Source of the DNA: Oxalicibacterium solurbis
GTDB taxonomy: Bacteria; Pseudomonadota; Gammaproteobacteria; Burkholderiales; Burkholderiaceae_D
Direction: 5' to 3'
NCBI RefSeq assembly: GCF_014635845.1
Contig: NZ_BMDP01000001.1
Coordinates: 62,001 to 126,000 of the forward strand
DNA: 64,000 nt
Shown here: piece by piece, positions 28,154 to 36,036 of the stretch
Numbering within the stretch: the stretch's first letter is position 1
Layout of the letters: each line of letters begins with the position of its first letter
Position numbers and translations under genes: made by a program
The notes under the pieces: generated by a model
What the model saw: the letters and a program-made list of their open reading frames with translations, nothing else
Databases searched by the model: none
What the model was told of the DNA's origin: nothing

Positions 28154-29299
28154 TCAGTACGTACCGGGAACCAGGATGCCTCGATCGACCTTCTTTACAT
28201 CGGTCAACCCGCAGAAGGCCATCGTGATGTCCATCTCGCGTTCGATGATTTCCAGCGTCTTCGTCACGCCCTCTTCGCCCATTGCACCGAGGCCGTACAG
28301 GAAGGCGCGGCCGATATGCACGGCTTTCGCACCGAGCGCGATCGCCTTCAGCGCATCCTGGCCGGAGCGGATGCCACCGTCCATGTGCACCTCGATCTTG
28401 TCCCCGACCGCATCGACGATGGGCGGCAGCGCCGCGATGGAAGACAACGCGCCATCGAGCTGGCGACCGCCGTGGTTGGAAACGATCAGCGCATCGGCAC
28501 CACTGTTGACGGCCAGCTTCGCATCTTCCGGGTCCATGATGCCCTTGACGATGATCTTGCCGCCCCAGCGCTGCTTGATCCATTCGACGTCGCTCCACGA
28601 CAGCGAGGGATCAAACTGCTGCGCGCACCATGACGACAGCGACGACATGTCTTCGACGTCGCTCGCATGGCCGACGATGTTGCCAAAGCCGCGGCGCGGC
28701 GTGCCCAGCATGCCCATGCACCAGCGCGGCTTGGTCATCATGTTGAGGATGTTCGGCAGCGTCAGCTTCGGCGGCGCGGACAGGCCGTTCTTCAGGTCCT
28801 TGTGGCGCTGACCCAGCACCTGCAGATCCAGCGTGACGACCAGCGCCGAGCAGTTGGCCGCCTGCGCACGCTCGATCAGGCGTTCGATGAAGCCGCGGTC
28901 CTTCATCATGTAGAGCTGGAACCAGAACGGCTTGCTGGTACGCGCGGCCACATCCTCGATCGAGCAGATGCTCATCGTCGACAGCGTGAACGGCACACCG
29001 AATTTTTCCGCTGCGCGCGCGGCAAGGATTTCGCCGTCCGCATGCTGCATGCCGGTGAAGCCGGTCGGCGCCAATGCGACCGGCATGCGCACCTCCTGCC
29101 CGATCATCGTCGTCTTCAGCGTACGGTTGTTCATGTCGACCGCCACGCGCTGGCGGAATTTCATCGGCGCGAAATCGGCGCTGTTGGCGCGATATGTCGA
29201 CTCGGTCCAGGAACCGGCATCCGCATAATCGTAGAACATGCGCGGCACGCGTTGTTGCGCCAGCACGCGCAGGTCTTCGATATTCGTGATGATGGTCAT
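28154..29299 (-). CDS. lldD: FMN-dependent L-lactate/alpha-hydroxyacid dehydrogenase
   Basis: 381 residues, the normal LldD length. FMN-barrel landmarks: ALAPTGFTGMQHADGE early, FWFQLYMMKDRGF in the middle, the proton-abstracting His in SNHGGRQLDG near 276, then HMDGGIRSGQDALKAIALGA for the FMN phosphate. It oxidises L-lactate (or a related 2-hydroxyacid) to the keto acid and feeds electrons to quinone. The ATG at 29299 fits the family start (ITNIEDLRVLAQQRVPRM). It is monocistronic with no lldP or lldR beside it, so glycolate-like or other substrates are possible. Confidence 0.88.
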   Translation of the reverse strand: MTIITNIEDLRVLAQQRVPRMFYDYADAGSWTESTYRANSADFAPMKFRQRVAVDMNNRTLKTTMIGQEVRMPVALAPTGFTGMQHADGEILAARAAEKFGVPFTLSTMSICSIEDVAARTSKPFWFQLYMMKDRGFIERLIERAQAANCSALVVTLDLQVLGQRHKDLKNGLSAPPKLTLPNILNMMTKPRWCMGMLGTPRRGFGNIVGHASDVEDMSSLSSWCAQQFDPSLSWSDVEWIKQRWGGKIIVKGIMDPEDAKLAVNSGADALIVSNHGGRQLDGALSSIAALPPIVDAVGDKIEVHMDGGIRSGQDALKAIALGAKAVHIGRAFLYGLGAMGEEGVTKTLEIIEREMDITMAFCGLTDVKKVDRGILVPGTY

Positions 29300-29442
29300 G
29301 CTAGGCTCCGAATTATTATGTTCATGTTCGACGGTCTGTCTGATTTCTGCCGCCATTCTATTTCCACATGCGAAGCGAACAGATGAATGTTTTTAACGCG
29401 TCTCATCTGCCCATGGGAGGCGATGCGCATTTTTCAAAAATA

Positions 29443-29500
29443 TTGCATTTGATATGCAACATATTTAAACTCGTCACCTGCGGGCCTGCAAATGCAGGCC
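29443..29500 (+). promoter_or_regulatory. leader with a palindrome and a tight GC hairpin
   Basis: Upstream of the HPP gene: the perfect palindrome TTGCAT-TTGAT-ATGCAA (29443-29459), then GGCCTGCA-AA-TGCAGGCC (29483-29500), an 8-bp perfect hairpin followed by ATGTTTTATTT and then the ribosome site AGGAG before the ATG at 29526. The first may be an operator; the second resembles an attenuator. Confidence 0.5.
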
Positions 29501-29525
29501 ATGTTTTATTTATATCAGGAGCAAC

Positions 29526-30707
29526 ATGAATCAATCGGTGCTGCAATGGCTGGCGCGTTTCCGGCCCACGCAAAGTTACGTCGACCGCTACGAGCGCATG
29601 CGCGCCAGCGCGGGTGCCCTGTTCGGTATCGTACTGACCGGTGCCTGCACCTATCTGGTTTTGGGCAGCAATATCCACGCCGCATGGCTGATCGCGCCGA
29701 TGGGCGCATCGTCGGTGCTGCTGTTCGCTGTGCCATCCAGTCCACTGGCCCAGCCGTGGTCGCTTATCGGCGGCAATATGATCGCCGCCGTCGTCGGCAT
29801 CACCTGCGCCAAGCTGATCGATGCGCCAATGCTGGCTGCCGGCGTCGCCATCGGCATCTCCATCGGCGGCATGATCGCCTTTCGCTGCGTGCACCCGCCC
29901 AGCGGCGCAGTCGCGCTGACGGCAGTCCTGGCCGGCACCGGCCCGCATGCGCATGGCTACGATTTCGTGCTCTCGCCCGTCTTGCTGAACTCGGTCATTC
30001 TGCTGCTGACCGCGCTGTTCTACAACAATGCGACCGGCCGCCGCTACCCGCATCTGGCCATGCCTCCGCCAGCCGAACGCCATCAAACGTCCGACCTGCC
30101 GCCGACCGAACGCGCCGGTATCACACCCGAAGATCTGGATAACGTCCTCAGACGCTACAATCAGATCATCGATATCAGCCGCGACGACCTGGAAGAATTG
30201 ATCCTGCAGACCGAGATGCAGGCTTACCGCCGCCAGATCGGCGGCGTCAAATGCGTCGACATCATGTCGAGGGACGTCGTCTCCGTTTCGTTCGGCACCG
30301 AGCTTGCCGACGCCTGGCAGCGCCTGCAGGAGCACGATCTCACCGCGCTGCCGGTCGTCGACCGCGGCAACCACGTGGTCGGCATCGTGACCAAGGCCGA
30401 TTACCTGCGGCATGCGGAAGAGGAAATGCACGAAGGCCTGGGCAAGCGTCTCGCCCAGTTGATCCTGCCGTCGCAGCTCGCACATACGGACAAGCATGAG
30501 GTCGTCGGCCAGATCATGACGAAGGACGTCATCACCGCCCGCGAAAATCAGTCGATCACCGATCTGGTGCCGCTGATGTCCGACGACGAATTGCACCAGT
30601 TGCCGATTGTCGATGAAAACAACCGTCTGGTCGGCCTGATTTCGCAAACCGATCTGATTGCGGCATTGTATGAACATGCAATGGCCGGCCACACCAACGA
30701 ATCATGA
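29526..30707 (+). CDS. HPP-family membrane protein with two CBS domains
   Basis: 393 residues. The N-terminal half has four to five membrane helices and the family motif CVHPPSGAVAL (HPP at 123-125). The C-terminal half holds two CBS domains (about 240-300 and 330-388; CVDIMSRDVVSV and GQIMTKDVITA), which usually bind adenine nucleotides and gate a transporter. HPP proteins are implicated in nitrite transport in cyanobacteria and plants; here the substrate is unproven. AGGAG precedes the ATG. In an operon with the PAS gene 18 bp downstream. Confidence 0.87.
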   Translation: MNQSVLQWLARFRPTQSYVDRYERMRASAGALFGIVLTGACTYLVLGSNIHAAWLIAPMGASSVLLFAVPSSPLAQPWSLIGGNMIAAVVGITCAKLIDAPMLAAGVAIGISIGGMIAFRCVHPPSGAVALTAVLAGTGPHAHGYDFVLSPVLLNSVILLLTALFYNNATGRRYPHLAMPPPAERHQTSDLPPTERAGITPEDLDNVLRRYNQIIDISRDDLEELILQTEMQAYRRQIGGVKCVDIMSRDVVSVSFGTELADAWQRLQEHDLTALPVVDRGNHVVGIVTKADYLRHAEEEMHEGLGKRLAQLILPSQLAHTDKHEVVGQIMTKDVITARENQSITDLVPLMSDDELHQLPIVDENNRLVGLISQTDLIAALYEHAMAGHTNES

Positions 30708-30725
30708 CCCCAAAAGGAGAATGCA

Positions 30726-31199
30726 ATGAGCACGACCAACGATAAGGGCCTCGACATGGCCATGCTGTACAAGGGACTGGTCGAGCAGTCGCACGATGCC
30801 ATCATCTTCGCCGACCGCGACGGTCTCGTGCGGGTCTGGAACAGCGGCGCCGAACGCATCTTCGGCCACAAGGCAGCCGATGTGATCGGCGGCACGCTGG
30901 ACCTGATCATTCCGGAACGGATGCTGCAGGCGCACAACAACGGCTTCAACCATGCGGTTTCCACCGGCGACATGAAATACGAGAACAAGGTACTGACGAC
31001 GCGCTCGATGCACAAGGATGGCACCCGCATCTACGTCGACATGAGCTTCGGCCTGATACGCGACGAAGCGGGCAACGTGCTGGGCGCGCAAGCCATCGCG
31101 CGCGACGTCACCGAACGCTATGCGAACGAGACGGCACAACGCGTGAAGATCGCCGAACTGGAAAAGGCGCTGGCGGAAAAATCCTCCGAGCAATCCTAA
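30726..31199 (+). CDS. stand-alone PAS-domain protein
   Basis: 157 residues with one PAS/PAC unit (AIIFADRDGLVRVWNSGAE, GHKAADVIGGTLDLIIPERM, then IYVDMSFGLIRDEAGNVLGA) and a short C-terminal coiled coil (about 130-157). No enzyme or DNA-binding domain is attached, so it must act by binding a partner, perhaps the CBS protein encoded just upstream. AAAGGAGA precedes the ATG. PAS sequence of this type can bind haem or FAD, but no decisive ligand residue can be named. Confidence 0.85.
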   Translation: MSTTNDKGLDMAMLYKGLVEQSHDAIIFADRDGLVRVWNSGAERIFGHKAADVIGGTLDLIIPERMLQAHNNGFNHAVSTGDMKYENKVLTTRSMHKDGTRIYVDMSFGLIRDEAGNVLGAQAIARDVTERYANETAQRVKIAELEKALAEKSSEQS

Positions 31200-31284
31200 G
31201 CGCGTGGCCGCAGGTTATCGTATCCAGCCTCATCGGATCGGTCGAATTGTGCTGGCCCTCTTTCACGTTACTTTCGATCATGCA

Positions 31285-31311
31285 AAACAGCCCGCGTTAT
31301 GCGGGCTGTTT
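31285..31311. terminator. intrinsic terminator after the PAS gene
   Basis: AAACAGCCCGC / GCGGGCTGTTT, an 11-bp perfect stem with a GTTAT loop and a T-rich tail on the plus strand; it can also serve the convergent acetyltransferase gene. Confidence 0.85.
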
Positions 31312-31397
31312 CTCTTTGTCCATCATCGGAAATCATTTCGGGATACCAAAAATCCTGCGTCAAGCCTGATCGCGTCCAACAGGTTGATCGCTTCGCA

Positions 31398-31865
31398 TCA
31401 GTCGATGTGCTTCGACATGCTGTAATTATGGATCGCCACGCCATTGATCGTGAAATTATTGAGGGTATCGACGCGAAAGCCACGACACTCGAAAAAGCAC
31501 CGAGCAGCCTCGCTTGCCTCGACAAATAGAGAAACAATTCCGACACTTCTAGCGGCATTCTCTAACGCAGCATAAATCGCCGATCCCACACCAGTTCCGA
31601 CCACATCCGGACAGCAATAGAGATGGTCAATATGTCCATTCGGTTCCAGATCGCCGTACCCGATGATCCGGCCGTCATCATCCACCGCGACCAGTAATGT
31701 CCGGCCTTGCGCCTGTTGTAGATATCTTTTGGGGTCAGGCTTCGATGGACTCCATGCCTCAACCTGCTCAAGTGAATAATCGCGGATACCGATTTCACGA
31801 ACCGAAGCATGGAAAATATCTGCAAGCACGTCGGCATCAGATACTTCAAATGGACGAATGAGCAT
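31398..31865 (-). CDS. GNAT-family N-acetyltransferase
   Basis: 155 residues with the GNAT fold: MLIRPFEVSDADVLADIFHAS at the start, then GYGDLEPNGHIDHLYCCPDVVG and the acetyl-CoA pyrophosphate loop GTGVGSAIYAAL, and a C-terminal strand ending FFECRGFRV. Local GC is lower than in the surrounding genes, so recent acquisition is possible. Substrate unknown. Same strand as the ClC gene but separated by a hairpin-bearing gap. Confidence 0.86.
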   Translation of the reverse strand: MLIRPFEVSDADVLADIFHASVREIGIRDYSLEQVEAWSPSKPDPKRYLQQAQGRTLLVAVDDDGRIIGYGDLEPNGHIDHLYCCPDVVGTGVGSAIYAALENAARSVGIVSLFVEASEAARCFFECRGFRVDTLNNFTINGVAIHNYSMSKHID

Positions 31866-31920
31866 TATTTAACTTCTTCGAAAAGCGGCTTGCGCGAGAT
31901 GTACTGTGGGGACTATCTGA

Positions 31921-31942
31921 CGCCTTCCCATGACTGAAGGCG
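31921..31942 (-). terminator. weak hairpin after the ClC gene
   Basis: CGCCTTC-N8-GAAGGCG 12 bp after the ClC stop. It lacks a clear T-run, so it is only a possible terminator. Confidence 0.35.
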
Positions 31943-31953
31943 CTATAGTGCAA

Positions 31954-33693
31954 TCATTTCCCCATCAGCTTCTCGCGCACGTGTTCCTCTTCATAGACCG
32001 TATAGGACGGCTTGACCAGATCGCTGCGGCTGACAATGCCCACCAGAACGCGCGAGCGATGATCTTCCACCACCGGCAGACGTTCCAGATGGCGCCGCGC
32101 CATTCTGCGGCCGACGGTCTGGCAGGTTTCCGTGCGCAGTGCCATTTCGGGCGTCACGTGATCGAACAGCACAGCCACCGTGCTGTCCGCGCCACGCGTG
32201 CGCATGCCCTCTTCCAGCACGCTGCGATCCATGGTACCGAGCAGGACGTGCTTGCGATTGATCACCGGGAAAGCGCGATGTGCTTGCGACGCGCCGAAAT
32301 AAAGCTGCGCCGCCTCGCCCAGCGTCAGCGACGCATCGATCGTCATCGCTTCGGCCGTCATCACGTCGCCGACGAAGGAGCGCTCCTGCGGGTCGATGCT
32401 GTATTCCCGATACACGTGCAAGCCGCGGCGAGCGATCTTTTCCGTCATGATCGAACGGCGCATCACCATGATCGTGAAGCCGTATGAAACGCCGGTCGCC
32501 AGCAGCAACGGCAGCAAGGCATTGAAGTCGCCCGTCAGACCGAGCGCGAACACGGCCGCAGTCAACGGCGCGCCCAGCACACCCGCCAGTACCGCCGCCA
32601 TGCAGACCAGTGGCCACAGCGCCGCATCGGTACCCGGCACCAGACTGGAAATCACCGTCCCCAATCCTGCGCCCAGCATCAGCAACGGCGCCAGCACGCC
32701 GCCCGAGGTCCCGGAAGCCAGCGCAATCACCCAGATGACCGCCTTGACCACCAGCAGCGACAACGCGACCGACAGGGTCAGATTGTTGTGCAACAGATCG
32801 GAGATCACGTCATAGCCGACGCCCAGCGCGCGCGGCTGCAGCCAGCCGCCGATGCCGACCACCAGCGCGCCGATCGCCGGCCACCACATCCAGTGCACCG
32901 GCAGCTTGTGGAACCAGTCTTCCACACGATACAGGGCGGCAGACATGCCTGCTGCCAGCATGCCGCTCAGCAGGCCGGCGACGATGCAGATGACGAACGA
33001 CGCCAGGCCGACCGGCTGCGTTGCCATCGGAAACAGCGGGCCGGGTTCCAGCAGCAGCGGCCGGCAGAAGGCAGCCACTGCGCAGGCAACGATCACCGGC
33101 AGCAGGCTGCGCGGCCGCCATTCGAACAGCAGCAGTTCGACCGCCAGCAGCACGGCTGCCACCGGCGTGCTGAAAACCGCCGTCATGCCGGCGGTTGCAC
33201 CGGCGACCAGCAAGGTCTTGCGCTCGGCCGCGCTGACCGGGAAATGCTGTGCGATCAGCGAGCCGATCGCGCCGCCCGTCATGATGATCGGGCCTTCGGC
33301 GCCGAACGGGCCGCCGCTGCCGATCACGATGCCGGAACTCAATGGCTTCAGGACCGCGACCTTGGGCGACATGCGGCTCTTGCCGAACAGGATGGATTCG
33401 ATCGCTTCCGGAATGCCGTGACCGCGAATCTTGTCCGAACCGAAACGTGCAATCAGGCCGACAATCAAACCGCCGATCACCGGCACGATGATCACCAGCA
33501 GGCCCAGCGTATTGTCGGCCGGCGAGCGGTTTTCGAACGAAAAGGTCTGGAAGAAGAACAGGTTGGTGAAGAAATGGATCAGGTTCAGCAGCACGTAGGC
33601 TGCGACGGTACTGACTGCGCCGATCGCCACGGCGATCGCACACATAAAGACAACCCGCAGATCGGGCGAAAAATCACGTTGATGCGCATGCAT
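31954..33693 (-). CDS. ClC-family chloride channel/antiporter with CBS pair
   Basis: 579 residues. The membrane part has ClC signatures GHGIPE (91-96), GSGGPFGAEGP (125-135, with gating Glu 133) and GTSGGVLAP near 330. The C-terminal 130 residues form two CBS domains with GDVMTAEAMTID and a later GIVSRSDLV. The Tyr of the inner chloride site is not evident to me, so channel versus H+/Cl- exchange is open. Expressed with the MarR gene 63 bp upstream on the same strand. Confidence 0.9.
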   Translation of the reverse strand: MHAHQRDFSPDLRVVFMCAIAVAIGAVSTVAAYVLLNLIHFFTNLFFFQTFSFENRSPADNTLGLLVIIVPVIGGLIVGLIARFGSDKIRGHGIPEAIESILFGKSRMSPKVAVLKPLSSGIVIGSGGPFGAEGPIIMTGGAIGSLIAQHFPVSAAERKTLLVAGATAGMTAVFSTPVAAVLLAVELLLFEWRPRSLLPVIVACAVAAFCRPLLLEPGPLFPMATQPVGLASFVICIVAGLLSGMLAAGMSAALYRVEDWFHKLPVHWMWWPAIGALVVGIGGWLQPRALGVGYDVISDLLHNNLTLSVALSLLVVKAVIWVIALASGTSGGVLAPLLMLGAGLGTVISSLVPGTDAALWPLVCMAAVLAGVLGAPLTAAVFALGLTGDFNALLPLLLATGVSYGFTIMVMRRSIMTEKIARRGLHVYREYSIDPQERSFVGDVMTAEAMTIDASLTLGEAAQLYFGASQAHRAFPVINRKHVLLGTMDRSVLEEGMRTRGADSTVAVLFDHVTPEMALRTETCQTVGRRMARRHLERLPVVEDHRSRVLVGIVSRSDLVKPSYTVYEEEHVREKLMGK

Positions 33694-33756
33694 GAATGAA
33701 AAGTCCGGAAAGGAGAAAAATCGGCAAGAGAATCAGAAAAGGCCTCAGAAAAAGCA

Positions 33757-34191
33757 TCAGGAAAGGCTTTCGCCGTCGTTGAAGGCGGAAATCCGCGCCA
33801 CCTTGAACACCTTCGACAGCGATTTCAATTCGTTACGGTGCAGCTCCGCCACATGCCGCAATTGCGATTCGCCCAGCGCGGTCAGCCCTACCAGCACCTG
33901 CCGGCGATCTTCACGGCCCTGCGTGCGTGACACCAGCCCGGCCTGTTCGCAGCGCGACACCAGCGCCACCGCGCCGTGGTGCTTCATCTGCAAACGTTCA
34001 GCCAGCTGACCGACCGTCACGCTGTCCTGCCCCGGATAGCCCTTGATGTGCAACAGCGCCAGATACTGCAGCGGCGTCAGGCCGACACTGTGCGCGGCAT
34101 CTTCGCTGAACTTCAGGAAGCGGCGCATCTGGTAGCGAAACTCCGAAAGCGCTTCGAAATCGCCCTGTTCAAGCGGTGCGGATGACTGCAT
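33757..34191 (-). CDS. MarR-family regulator
   Basis: 144 residues from MQSSAPLEQGDFEALSEFRYQMRRFL. The winged helix reads LTPLQYLALLHI, VTVGQLAERLQMKHHGAVALVSRCEQAGLVSR and EDRRQVLVGLTALGE, the standard MarR order. It is upstream of the ClC channel gene on the same strand, and a perfect 17-bp palindrome lies 45-61 bp before its start, so it probably regulates itself and the channel. Ligand unknown. Confidence 0.88.
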   Translation of the reverse strand: MQSSAPLEQGDFEALSEFRYQMRRFLKFSEDAAHSVGLTPLQYLALLHIKGYPGQDSVTVGQLAERLQMKHHGAVALVSRCEQAGLVSRTQGREDRRQVLVGLTALGESQLRHVAELHRNELKSLSKVFKVARISAFNDGESLS

Positions 34192-34235
34192 GGGAAAAAT
34201 GCGGCCGGCAAGCGGCGAAAACAAAAGCCGGCATC

Positions 34236-34252
34236 ATATCACGTTGTGATAT
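34236..34252. promoter_or_regulatory. putative MarR operator
   Basis: ATATCACGTTGTGATAT is a perfect 7+3+7 palindrome just upstream of the MarR gene, in the size range of MarR-family sites. Confidence 0.65.
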
Positions 34253-34370
34253 ATATTTCCATGCGCCTGAACGCGCAGATCAATCCCCTTCCTTGCAACC
34301 CACGGAACGCAGCCCGCATTCATCACCGCTGCATATTCCCGCCAATCCCCGACCAACAAGCCGGCCAATA

Positions 34371-34394
34371 AAAAAACCCGGCCTGAGCCGGGTT
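34371..34394 (-). terminator. intrinsic terminator of the Mrr-like gene
   Basis: On the minus strand AACCCGGC-TCAG-GCCGGGTT runs into TTTTTT, 41 bp after the stop of the Mrr-like gene. Confidence 0.8.
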
Positions 34395-34435
34395 GTATTT
34401 CATGCATCGTTGCGTCTGGCGTTGCCAGGCATTCA

Positions 34436-35032
34436 TCAGGCCTTCCCGGCCTGTTCGCCCTGCCTCATCCCGCGCATCAGCTTGACCAAAGCTGCGCCGT
34501 GCAACAAGCGCATCTTCTTTTCCACCGCAAAATCCATCGCCTTTGGCGTGAATTCGCCGGCCGTCACATAGAAGGCATCGTACAAACCGTCCCGTTCGAC
34601 AACCTTGCACAGTTCGCGCAGCGGTTCGATGCCGGTGCTGGCGACCTTCCAGCGGCGGCAGCTGACGAGCGCCGTGCGGCCATCGCTGGTGATGGCGAAA
34701 TCCGCCTCCGGCATGTCGACACGCTTGACCTCGAAGCCGTCGCGCTGCAAAGCACGCTCGATTTCATCCGAAAAATCGCGCCAGGACAGCGCACGGATCT
34801 GCTCCAGTATCGCCGTGGTACGTGCACGGCTCGGCGTGCCCCACTGCTTTTTCAGCGCCATCGCACACACGATGGCAAACGGCACACCGGTCGCCACGCC
34901 GTAGATGCCATAGCCCGGCGGCATCAGGAACCAGCCGACCAGCGCCAATGCCAGCGAAACCAGTCCGCTGACCCACCACGGCGAACGCAGCAGTATTGCG
35001 AAAATAGAATTCTTTGCCATCCTCAATGCCAC
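34436..35032 (-). CDS. membrane-anchored Mrr-like restriction-endonuclease-fold protein
   Basis: 198 residues if the GTG at 35032 is used (AAGGAG lies 8 nt upstream); an ATG 12 bases later would give 194. Two N-terminal membrane helices (about 19-37 and 42-60) are followed by a cytoplasmic Mrr_cat-like domain: WRDFSDEIERALQRDGFEVKRV, then ADFAITSDGRTALVSCRRWKVA, then FYVTAGEFTPKAMDFA. The usual D-(Q/E)xK core appears as D plus S-C-R-R-W-K, so nuclease activity is doubtful. Monocistronic. Role unknown: DNA processing at the membrane, or a non-catalytic DNA/nucleoid binder. Confidence 0.75.
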   Translation of the reverse strand: MALRMAKNSIFAILLRSPWWVSGLVSLALALVGWFLMPPGYGIYGVATGVPFAIVCAMALKKQWGTPSRARTTAILEQIRALSWRDFSDEIERALQRDGFEVKRVDMPEADFAITSDGRTALVSCRRWKVASTGIEPLRELCKVVERDGLYDAFYVTAGEFTPKAMDFAVEKKMRLLHGAALVKLMRGMRQGEQAGKA

Positions 35033-35153
35033 AATCGCTTCTCCTTTTTTATGTGCGCCGCATGATAGCAGTTCGCGCCGCACTTTCCGCCATCGTTTGC
35101 GAAGCGCCGCGACACGGCGTAAGCTGCACCGATCTCATTTCTGCCGAAAACAC

Positions 35154-35711
35154 ATGCAGAGCAAGGAACTGGAATACCGGCAGCGCATCGCGCACGAACT
35201 CGACATCCTCGGCATTACACCCGAAATACTGGCATGCAAGAACCTGCCGTTCTACTGCGAAGCCGAGGAATTGACCGTAGGGGAAACCGATGCCGGTGGC
35301 CGGCAGCACATGATGACGCCGGCCGCTGCCAACGCATGGAGCGCCATGAAGACTGCAGCTTTGCAGGATGGCGTGATCCTGGAAGTCGTCTCGGCTTTTC
35401 GCTCCGTCGAACGGCAGGTTGCCATCATCCGCGACAAGCTGGAACGCCGCATGCCCATGGACCGCATCCTGACGCTGAGCGCGCCGCCCGGCTACAGCGA
35501 GCATCACACCGGCTGCGCAATCGACATCAATACGCCGGGCTGCATGCCGACCGAGGAAGAGTTCGAGCACACGGCCGCGTTCCGCTGGCTGGAGCAGCAT
35601 GCGGGCCGTTTCGGCTTTGCCCTGTCGTATCCACGCGGCAACGATCTTGGCTTCATCTATGAGCCTTGGCACTGGTGCTATCAGCCGGAATCGACATCGA
35701 AAAATCAATAA
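35154..35711 (+). CDS. M15-family D-alanyl-D-alanine carboxypeptidase (VanY-like)
   Basis: 185 residues. Zn-site motifs are intact: SEHHTGCAID at 115-124 (SxHxxGxAxD, ligands H117 and D124) and EPWHW with catalytic E170 and H173. These enzymes trim the terminal D-Ala of peptidoglycan peptides. There is no signal peptide from the ATG at 35154 or from upstream codons, unusual for a wall enzyme; a cytoplasmic role on precursors or recycled peptides, as for VanX-type members, is possible. Divergent from the Mrr-like gene. Confidence 0.87.
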   Translation: MQSKELEYRQRIAHELDILGITPEILACKNLPFYCEAEELTVGETDAGGRQHMMTPAAANAWSAMKTAALQDGVILEVVSAFRSVERQVAIIRDKLERRMPMDRILTLSAPPGYSEHHTGCAIDINTPGCMPTEEEFEHTAAFRWLEQHAGRFGFALSYPRGNDLGFIYEPWHWCYQPESTSKNQ

Positions 35712-36036
35712 TTTACTTCAATAAAAGTACTTAACTAATTGTTTTAATTATTTAAATAAAAACAATCCGAATCTGAGCGAGCGATTTCCCCAATATCGCA
35801 AGCGCCAACACTACGCATTTTTTCGGAGCGTCCTGCTTCGATACCGTCACTTGAACTCTCTGCCGAGATCGTTTCCTCTCTCAGCACCATTCATTGCCAG
35901 GCACTGAAATCGGCAAGGCCTCATCCCTCCACTTCTCGGCAATAAAACACCTCGCCACATCGCCTTTCCATGAAGAAAACAGCATCCGACTTAACTTTAA
36001 AAAATCATCGCAATTTATTGTTTTAAAAATAAAAAC
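35712..36036. other. AT-rich gene-free stretch
   Basis: 325 bp with two strongly AT-rich ends (35712-35768 and 35990-36036). Near the first, ATTGTTTT (35739-35746) and AAAACAAT (35760-35767) form an inverted repeat. A 70-codon frame at 35894-36106 has atypical composition and overlaps the end of the LysR gene, so I do not call it. No mobile element ends were recognised. Confidence 0.5.

Noticed and set aside
29449-29462. FNR-like site TTGAT-N4-AACAT before the HPP gene
   Set aside because: Only one half-site is good; the same bases are better explained as part of the perfect TTGCAT/ATGCAA palindrome.
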